From NCBI RefSeq assembly GCF_024347195.1, contig NZ_AP025281.1, positions 4,154,001-4,218,000 on the forward strand: DNA of 64,000 nt. The letters run 5' to 3'. This document shows positions 54,319-62,500 of the stretch, piece after piece. Each line of letters opens with the position of its first letter. Position 1 is the first letter of the stretch. The notes under the pieces were generated by a model. The model searched no databases. It was not told the DNA's origin and was given only the letters and a program-made list of their open reading frames with translations. The position numbers were made by a program, and so were the translations under genes. The stretch is from Aliamphritea hakodatensis (GTDB lineage Bacteria > Pseudomonadota > Gammaproteobacteria > Pseudomonadales > Balneatricaceae).

Positions 54319-57300
54319 ATGCAAACCGCCGTACGCTGGTTTATCCACAACCCGGTCGCTGCCAATCTGATGATGGCCTTTATTGTCTTTGTGGGGGTAA
54401 TGACCACCCTGACAATCCGCATCGAGGGTTTTCCAAGAATCCCGCCGGAATCCGTACTGATCAGTACCGGCTGGTCCGGGGCGACAGTGGCCCAGGTTGA
54501 TGAACTGGTCACCCGAAAGATCGAACAGTCTCTGGAAGGGCTGCCGGGGGTTCGAAGTATCCGCTCTCAGTCCGCCAACGGTTCGTCATTCGTCACGGTG
54601 CGAAAAGCCGGCGGACAGGATCTGCAACAATTGCTGGATAAGGTCCGTCTGCGCATCGATGGCATTCAGGATCTGCCGGCAAAAGCCAAACGCCCGGTCA
54701 TTGAAACGGATGGATTTGATATCCCCGCCCTGTATATCAATCTTTATGGCGATACCGATCTGGCCACCCTGCAGACCCTTTCCGAACGCCTCAAAGAAAA
54801 TCTGCTGGCCCGTGAAGAAATTTCCCGGCTCACCACCTGGGGCATTCAGCCACGGGAAATCCGTATCGAAATTCAGCCGCAGCGAATCCGTCAGTTAGCG
54901 CTGACTCTGGCAGACGTAACAGCAAAAATCCGCGCCAGTTCTCTGGATTTCCGTGCCGGTACCCTGCGTACCCGGGATGGCACCCTGTATCTGCGCACGG
55001 ATAACCGTGCCCGTTTCAGCCATCAGTTCGCGGCCATTCCCATTGTTGAGCGGCCGGATGGCAGTCAGATTTTACTGGGGGATATTGCCAATATTCAGGA
55101 CACATTTCTGGAGGGGGATTTCCTGTTTCGCTTTAACAACGCCTCCACCACCGGCATGGAAATACTGGTTGGCAAAAAAGAAAACCTGCTGGAAATATCA
55201 GCCGTGGTACATGAGGTCATTGACGCCTTTCAGCCACAGCTGCCTGCCAACGTAGACATTACTGTCTGGGGGGATTCATCAGGGTACATTGCCGACCGGC
55301 TTGAACTGTTGAAAACCAACGGTGTGCAGGGTCTGTTGCTCGTGGTGCTGATGCTGTCGGTGTTCCTTAAAGTCCGGCTGGCGTTCTGGGTGGCCATGGG
55401 CATTCCGATCTCGGTGATGGGTGCACTGGCCGTGGCCGGCACCGGCTGGGTAGATTACTCGCTTAACGATATCACCACCTTCGGTCTGATCATCGCACTG
55501 GGCATTCTGGTGGACGATGCAGTAGTGGTTGGCGAAAGTGTGTTTGAAGAACGCCTGAAACATAAAGATGCGTATGCCGGCACCGAAGCCGGGGTTGAAA
55601 AAGTCGCGGTGGCCACGGTATTTGGTGTCCTGACAACCATTGCCGCTTTTGCGCCCATTCTGCTGATGGACAACCCACTGGGCAAAGTACTGGCGGGCTT
55701 CTCCGGGATTGTGATTCTGGCGCTGATTTTCTCACTGATCGAAAGTAAGTTTATTTTACCGGCCCATCTGGCCCACATGAATCTGGATGACCGCCCGCCC
55801 CGCTTTTTACTGGCCCGTCTCTGGCATCGGGTGCAGCAAACCGCCCGCCGGGGGTTACTGGGCTTCCGGGATCGTATCTATGCCCCGTTACTGAAACATG
55901 CTCTGCGGCAACGCTATGCCGTGCTGATCATGTTTATCGCCGCCGGTACTCTGGGATTAGGTATGCTCTATATGGGCAAGATAAGGACGGTATTTTTCCC
56001 CGATGTGCCGGGCCAGTTGATCCGGGTGAATCTGGTGATGGACGCCCGTGCGCCTTTCCGCCTGACCCGCCAGCACATTGAGCATATTCAGGCCACCGGG
56101 GAAGCCCTTAACCAACACCTGCAGCAACAGGCCGGGCTTGACCAACCGCCCATCCGCAGCATATTTCTGATTGCTCCCAGCGCAAAATCTGCCCAGATAT
56201 TTGCGGAACTGACCCCCACCGCCGACCGGCCAACACTGGGCGTACTGGACATTGCCCGGCAATGGCGGGAAAACACCGGACAGCTGGAAGGCAGCACTGA
56301 GCTGGTTTTCGCCGGTTCAGAAGACATTGCCGGCGGTTTTCAGATTCGTTTACAGAGTAAAGACACTCAACAATTAGCCACCGCCAGCCAGGAACTGCAA
56401 ACCTATCTGGCCGGAATCACAGGGGTAAGTGAGCTGCGCGACAGCCTGGTGACCGGCCAGCCGGAACTGGAAATCAGGTTACGGCCCGAAGCCCGGACGC
56501 TGGGATTCACCAGTGAATCCTTAGCCACGCAGATTGGCTACGCATTCGGTGGAACCGAAGTTCAGAAACTGCGCCGGGACAGTAACGAAATAAGAGTGCT
56601 GATTCAGAACGCCCGGGCTGACCGTGACACGCTGGACGACTTACTGCAAACCCGGTTACGCAGCAGCACCGGCGCCTGGATCCCCCTGCATGCGGTTGCT
56701 GAATTCAAAGGCACCTATGTGGCAGGTACCCTGCACCGGCGCAATGGTAAGCAGGTTAATACCGTCTCCGCCGCCATCGACCGCAGCAAGACCTCACCGG
56801 AAGAAATCGGTCAGGCCATTTTTGGTGAATATGCCGAACAGTTGCAGGCCCGTTACCCCGGCGTGGAAATTTTGCCCGCCGGTGAACTCGAAGAAATGGG
56901 CGGTATCCGAAAAAATCTCATCAAGGCACTGATGCTTGCGGCGGTACTGATTTATATCCTGATGGCGGTGCCGCTGAAGTCTTACTGGCAGCCGTTTATC
57001 ATTATGTCGATTGTCCCCTTCGGGTTTATCGGCGCGGCCATGGGACATATGATTATGGATCTGCCCCTGTCGCTGTTGTCATTTTTCGGCATGCTGGCAC
57101 TGACCGGCGTGGTGGTAAACGACAGCCTGGTGATGATGACCCGCTATAACGATGCCCGGCGCAGCGGTATGGACATACCCGACGCCCTGCAGGACGCCGG
57201 CACCGGCCGCTTTAATGCAATCTTTCTGACAACCGCTACCACGGTTATCGGCCTGGTGCCTCTGTTGTCGGAAACCTCTGAACAGGCGCAGTATCTGATT

Positions 57301-57486
57301 CCCGCCGCTGCGTCTTTAGCCTATGGTGAGCTGTTTGCCACGGCCCTGATGCTGATTCTGGTGCCGGTGCTGATTGCCATCGCCGAAGACATTAAATCAC
57401 TGGGAAAACGGTTTTTAGCCCCGGTGATACCGCTCAGACATACGACTCAAGGTAAACCTACGACCCGACATCATCCAAAACACTAA
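54319..57486 (+). CDS. efflux RND transporter permease (AcrB/HAE family)
   Basis: 1055 residues, full length. Twelve transmembrane helices in the 1+5 twofold pattern with two large periplasmic loops. The proton-relay helix shows ITTFGLIIALGILVDDAVVVGESVFEE, where both Asp of the DD pair are present. The late helix has MLALTGVVVNDSLVMMTRYNDAR. It pumps substrates by proton antiport together with the adaptor encoded just upstream. Substrates cannot be predicted. The subgroup resembles the two-gene pumps common in marine gammaproteobacteria. Confidence 0.95.
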   Translation: MQTAVRWFIHNPVAANLMMAFIVFVGVMTTLTIRIEGFPRIPPESVLISTGWSGATVAQVDELVTRKIEQSLEGLPGVRSIRSQSANGSSFVTVRKAGGQDLQQLLDKVRLRIDGIQDLPAKAKRPVIETDGFDIPALYINLYGDTDLATLQTLSERLKENLLAREEISRLTTWGIQPREIRIEIQPQRIRQLALTLADVTAKIRASSLDFRAGTLRTRDGTLYLRTDNRARFSHQFAAIPIVERPDGSQILLGDIANIQDTFLEGDFLFRFNNASTTGMEILVGKKENLLEISAVVHEVIDAFQPQLPANVDITVWGDSSGYIADRLELLKTNGVQGLLLVVLMLSVFLKVRLAFWVAMGIPISVMGALAVAGTGWVDYSLNDITTFGLIIALGILVDDAVVVGESVFEERLKHKDAYAGTEAGVEKVAVATVFGVLTTIAAFAPILLMDNPLGKVLAGFSGIVILALIFSLIESKFILPAHLAHMNLDDRPPRFLLARLWHRVQQTARRGLLGFRDRIYAPLLKHALRQRYAVLIMFIAAGTLGLGMLYMGKIRTVFFPDVPGQLIRVNLVMDARAPFRLTRQHIEHIQATGEALNQHLQQQAGLDQPPIRSIFLIAPSAKSAQIFAELTPTADRPTLGVLDIARQWRENTGQLEGSTELVFAGSEDIAGGFQIRLQSKDTQQLATASQELQTYLAGITGVSELRDSLVTGQPELEIRLRPEARTLGFTSESLATQIGYAFGGTEVQKLRRDSNEIRVLIQNARADRDTLDDLLQTRLRSSTGAWIPLHAVAEFKGTYVAGTLHRRNGKQVNTVSAAIDRSKTSPEEIGQAIFGEYAEQLQARYPGVEILPAGELEEMGGIRKNLIKALMLAAVLIYILMAVPLKSYWQPFIIMSIVPFGFIGAAMGHMIMDLPLSLLSFFGMLALTGVVVNDSLVMMTRYNDARRSGMDIPDALQDAGTGRFNAIFLTTATTVIGLVPLLSETSEQAQYLIPAAASLAYGELFATALMLILVPVLIAIAEDIKSLGKRFLAPVIPLRHTTQGKPTTRHHPKH

Positions 57487-57608
57487 AATAGTCCCGGGGT
57501 CGCTTGCCGCACGCCGGAACCGGACTGCCTATAATGATGTACCCGAAGCTTTCACAACGCGGGATCTTACTTATAATCAAAGATGTAATACCCGTTTTTG
57601 AGGATTCA

Positions 57609-58736
57609 ATGTTCAGACCGATAAAGTTTTTCCGCAAGAACATCTTTGCCTCCGGCCTCCTATGCTTGCTGTTTACCACATTCAGCACTGCGTCGGCCGC
57701 TGACACTCTCACCCTGCGTATGCTCACCTGGCAAGGCTATGCGCCTGTCTCGCAGGCGGACAGATTCCGGGAACTCATCCTGAAAAAATACGGCGTGCCC
57801 CTCAATATCGAAATCGCTTATGTTGATTCCTCTGATGATTTCTTCGATGCGATCCGGGCTGGCCGTGTGGATATCATTGCCCCCAGCCACAGTGTCTTTA
57901 ATGATTCACGCTACAAATTTCTCGACCGCCAGCTGCTCATCCCGATTAACCTGGACAATGTGCCCAACTATGCCGGCCTGATGCCACGCCTGAAAGCGAT
58001 CCGTTATGCCGATGCCAGCGAAGACGTTTTCTTTGTGCCTCTGACCTTCGGCCCCTATGGACTTGCCTATAATCAACAGCAACTTCCCAATGCGCCCGGT
58101 TCCTGGAAAAGCCTGTGGCAGCCTGAGTATGCGGGCCGCTATACCGTGAATTCTGATTACTATGAAGCCAATATCTACATTGCAGCCCTCGCATCCGGTA
58201 TGAGTATCGGGGATATAAACAATGTGGATAAACTCAACACACCTGAGCTCAGGCAGATGCTGACTGCGCTGGTAAAAAATGCCAGCCAGCTCTGGGGCGG
58301 TGTGGATCAGGCCAGCGACCTCAGTGGCCATACTCTGGCCACGTCCTGGGGATTCTCTTTCCCGGCACTGCGTCAACGGGGCGAACAATGGAAGATGGCC
58401 TGCCCCCGGGAAGGGACTACTGTCTGGATCGACGGCTACGCCCTGAGTAAGACCTTACAGGACCGGCCACAGCATAAACGCATTGCCGAAGAATGGATTA
58501 ACTTCACACTGAGCAAGGCGTTTCAAACCCGGGCAATCTATCAGCAACTCAACAGTTTTCCGGCCAGCGAAGCCGTATATCGCGCACTTAAAAACGCCGG
58601 CACCCTCCCCCATGATGAAGCCTGTATTAACTTTGATTTTAAATGGCCTGAGCTGAACAGCCGGGAACGCAACTTTATGAAGAGCATCTGGCAGCGGGCA
58701 TTACAACAGGCAAAGACCCCCGCCAACAGCAGCTAA
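57609..58736 (+). CDS. extracellular solute-binding protein (PotD/spermidine-type), orphan
   Basis: 375 residues from the ATG at 57609 (GAGGA upstream); the frame is open back to 57504, but that would bury the signal peptide. The signal peptide ends near ASA-AD. The mature start TLRMLTWQGYAPVSQADRF is typical of polyamine/iron-type binding proteins of the SBP_bac family, followed by VDIIAPSHSVFND, VPLTFGPYGLAYN and YALSKT. No ABC permease or ATPase gene is adjacent, so it is orphan; it might act in sensing rather than transport. Confidence 0.87.
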   Translation: MFRPIKFFRKNIFASGLLCLLFTTFSTASAADTLTLRMLTWQGYAPVSQADRFRELILKKYGVPLNIEIAYVDSSDDFFDAIRAGRVDIIAPSHSVFNDSRYKFLDRQLLIPINLDNVPNYAGLMPRLKAIRYADASEDVFFVPLTFGPYGLAYNQQQLPNAPGSWKSLWQPEYAGRYTVNSDYYEANIYIAALASGMSIGDINNVDKLNTPELRQMLTALVKNASQLWGGVDQASDLSGHTLATSWGFSFPALRQRGEQWKMACPREGTTVWIDGYALSKTLQDRPQHKRIAEEWINFTLSKAFQTRAIYQQLNSFPASEAVYRALKNAGTLPHDEACINFDFKWPELNSRERNFMKSIWQRALQQAKTPANSS

Positions 58737-58783
58737 GTTTCTGCTATGCTCCGGGTCATCTACAGACAGCAGAGCATCAGACA

Positions 58784-59482
58784 ATGACAACCTCCACTAT
58801 TCTGATCACCGGGACTAACCGCGGTATAGGCCTGGAACTGACCCGGCAGTTTGCCGCCAGCAACTGGCGGGTGCTGGCGTGTAGCCGGCAGCCACAACAC
58901 GCCAGTGAACTGCAGTCGCTGGCGGCACAGTACAGCAACATTGAGCTCTTTGAGCTGGATGTCACGGATTATCCACAGGCCGCAGCATTATCTGACCGGC
59001 TTAAAGATATCCCCATTGATATTTTACTCAGCAACGCCGGATCATACGGCCCCAAAGGCTATGATTTCGGAAACGTTGATCCGCAGGCATGGCGGGATGT
59101 GCTGGAAACCAATACCATCGCTCCGCTGATGCTGGCGCAGGCCTTTGTATCCCAGGTTGCAGCCAGCCGGCAAAAACTGATTGCGGTAATCAGCAGTAAA
59201 GTTGGCAGCATTACCGATAATCAGGGTGGTGGCGGATACATTTACCGATCTTCCAAAACCGCGGTGAATCAGGTGGTGAAAAGCTTATCGGTTGATCTCG
59301 CCCCGATGAACATCAGCGTCGTCAGCCTGCACCCGGGTTGGGTCCAGACCGAAATGGGCGGGCCGAATGCGCTGATCAGTACCACTGAAAGCGTCAACGG
59401 ATTGCAACAGATACTGTTACAGGCCGGGCCGGCTCAGAGCGGCCAGTTTCTGGAATACAACGGCAACACCATTCCCTGGTAG
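58784..59482 (+). CDS. short-chain dehydrogenase/reductase, C-factor-like
   Basis: 232 residues. NAD(P)-binding motif GTNRGIGLEL, structural LLSNAGSYGP, catalytic Ser in VISSKVGS and the YRSSK active site (Tyr and Lys), followed by the HPGWVQTEMGG segment. The sequence is of the C-factor/CsgA-like or sniffer-like SDR group. Substrate unknown. It is monocistronic: 47 bp after the binding-protein gene and closed by a bidirectional terminator. Confidence 0.92.
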   Translation: MTTSTILITGTNRGIGLELTRQFAASNWRVLACSRQPQHASELQSLAAQYSNIELFELDVTDYPQAAALSDRLKDIPIDILLSNAGSYGPKGYDFGNVDPQAWRDVLETNTIAPLMLAQAFVSQVAASRQKLIAVISSKVGSITDNQGGGGYIYRSSKTAVNQVVKSLSVDLAPMNISVVSLHPGWVQTEMGGPNALISTTESVNGLQQILLQAGPAQSGQFLEYNGNTIPW

Positions 59483-59512
59483 AGCCGGCACCGGCCCCTG
59501 ACCGGAGACAAA

Positions 59513-59547
59513 AAAAACCACTCCCCTGCAACAGGCAGTGGTTTTTT
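59513..59547. terminator. bidirectional terminator
   Basis: AAAAACCACTG-type stem: AAAACCACT and AGTGGTTTT flank a 13-base loop, with A-run before and T-run after. It sits between the convergent SDR and adhesin genes. Confidence 0.85.
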
Positions 59548-59578
59548 ATGCATGTACTCTGCTGACAGTAAGGCAGAC

Positions 59579-62500
59579 CTAGATTGTTTCCAGGCTACCC
59601 GAAGCCAGCATCTGCTGCAGGATATCCAGATCGGTATTCCCGCCGTTATTGGTCAGATCGACGTTCTGCAGCCTGATCACCATGTCATCCTTGGAGCTCT
59701 CCTGTGACATAGAACTCCCGGAAACGTAGTCACCATCACTGTTCACATGCACCAGGGTATCGTTACCGACTTTTTCAAAGTTCAGATACGCATCCAGATT
59801 ATTGGCCGTTTCTGCGGTATTCAGCAGACTGGTGAGATCCAGCACGTCGCCTTCGCTCTGATCAAAATCCAGAATAGTATCAATCTCTACAGTACCGCCC
59901 ACATCTGAGGACAGATACGTGAAGCGGTCAGCCCCGTCACCGCCCGAAAGCTGATCGGTCCCCAGACCACCGAAGATGATGTCGTCACCGGCATCCCCCC
60001 AGATAATGTCATTACCGCTGCCGCCGGTCAGAGTATCGGTACCGTCACCGCCCCGCAGCTGATCGTGGCCGGAATTACCGTTGAGCGTATCATTACTGAT
60101 ACCACCGTCGAGAATATCATTGCCGCTGCCACCGTTGAGGGTATCGTTTCCGGTACCGCCGGATAACAGATCATTACCGTTGTTGCCGTTCAGCGTATCA
60201 TTGCCGCCGGAACCGTCGATGTTGTCATTATTACCGGTACCGTTCAGGGTATTATTACCCTGATTACCCGCCTGCTCATTCGTGGTCTGGGCAATGTTAA
60301 CCGTAATATTTTCCGTCGCCGTGCTGGTTGAACCGTTGCTTTCTGTGGATGTGGCGGTGACAGTCAGATTGATATCGCCAGTAAATCCACTTGCCGGTGT
60401 CAGCATCAGACCTTCCAGCTCAGCCTGAGTCAGCGTCCAGACACCACCGCCGTTATTGATACCGGCACTCAGAGTAGCGCCAGCCGGCACACCACTGATC
60501 TGAATGGTAAGGGTTTCTGAACTGTCCCTCAGACCGGCAGAGATCGCCAGCGGTACAGAGGCTTCATTCAGAACTGTACCGTCTGACTGGGTCAACTGAT
60601 AGCCGGTAACATTCAGATTTGAATGTACGCTCTGGTCCCTACCGTTCATAACAATGAAGGAAACCTGATACGTACCGGGTACTGTTGCAGTAACAGACTG
60701 GGTGCCGGATGCGCTGCCCGCACCGGAACTGCTCCAGACCTGTTCCGATGAGCTCAGCTGCACGATGGTGGTATTGCCGTTCGGATCGGTAATTACCGCA
60801 AACGCCAGATCGTTATAGCCACTGCTGATAAAGTTCTGGCTGGTTTCACCGTTGTTAAAAGTCCAGTCCAGTGCAAGCGTATCACCTGCTTCCAGATTGG
60901 CTTCATACGTCACCACATCACCACGGGTTGCGTCCACATTGCCGTTATCCGTGACCGCGCCGGAAGGCGGATTAAAAGTATCCAGAACGTTATTGTTCAG
61001 ACCAAGCTGACTTTCAATATTCGATTGGGAAACATTCGCTGAAGTATTTATCTGCGTCAGCGGCTGATACACACCCTGTACATTCGGCACCACCCACAGA
61101 TCCGGTGTGTCAGCCACCGGCGTCACCTGCAGTGCCACCGTACGGGTCAGGCTCTCACCCGTAAGACTGTCGGTCACGGTATAAGTAAAGCTGTCATTAC
61201 CGCTGAAATTTTCAGCCGGGGTATAGGTGTAAGTACCGTCGGTGTTAAACACCAGCGTGCCGTCAGACACATCTGTTGCCATTGTATAAGTGAGCGTACC
61301 GCCACTGGTGGTGCTGTCATTACCAGCAACTGATCCGTTCAGAGCTACATCTTCTGCAGTCGAAGCACTGTCATTTCCGGCAGTGAGATCAGTCACTGAA
61401 GTAACGTTCACTGTCAGCGTAGAGGTATCCGTGCTGCTGCCGTCGGTCAGAGTGTAAGTCACCACAGGGACCGGACCGTTGTAGTTCGCGTTCGGCGTGA
61501 AGCTGTAAGTGCCATTTGCAGCCAGGGTAATCGTACCCACGCCGGTAATGGTGACGGTATCGCCCGCACTGAAGCTGGTTTGAGCACCGGTGCCGGTATC
61601 CACCGTGAAGCTGGCGACTGTCACCGGGCCATCCACGCTGGAAGTGCCGGTCAACACGGAGCCTGTCGTCGTGCCGCTGTCTTCAGCCACGCTGATGTTC
61701 TCGTCAGCATCAGTGAAGGCGTCATCTACCGGGGTCACGGTGATGGCTAGCGTGGAAGTATCCGTGCTGCTGCCGTCGGTCAGGGTGTAGCTCACTACCG
61801 GCACCGGGCCGTTGTAGTCCGCCACTGGCGTAAAGCTGTAGGTGCCGTTCGCAGCCAGGGTAATCGTACCCACGCCGGTAATGGTGGCGGTATCGCCCGC
61901 ACTGAAGCTGGTTTGAGCACCGGTGCCGGTATCCACCGTGAAGCTGGCGACTGTCACCGGGCCATCCACGCTGGAAGTGCCGGTCAACACGGAGCCTGTA
62001 GTCGTGCCGCTGTCTTCGGCCACGCTGATGTTCTCATTGTCATCAGTAAAGGCATCATCCACCGGGGCCACGGTGATGGTCAGCGTGGAAGTATCCGTGC
62101 TGCTGCCGTCGGTCAGGGTGTAAGTCACCACAGGGACCGGGCCGTTGTAGTCCGCCGCTGGCGTAAAGCTGTAAGTGCCGTTGGCCAATAAGCTGATCGT
62201 ACCGACGCCGGTAATGGTGGCGGTATCACCCGCACTGAAGCTGCTCTGAACACCGGTGCCGGTATCGACGGTGAAGCTGGCAACGGTTACCGGGCCGTCC
62301 ACACTGCTGGTCCCCGTGAGGACAGAACCGGTACTGGTGCCGCTGTCTTCGGCCACGCTGATGTTCTCATTATCATCAGTAAAGGCATCGTCCACCGGGG
62401 CCACGGTGATGGTCAGCGTGGAAGTATCCGTGCTGCTGCCGTCGGTCAGGGTGTAAGTCACCACAGGGACCGGGCCGTTGTAGTCCGCCGCTGGCGTAAA

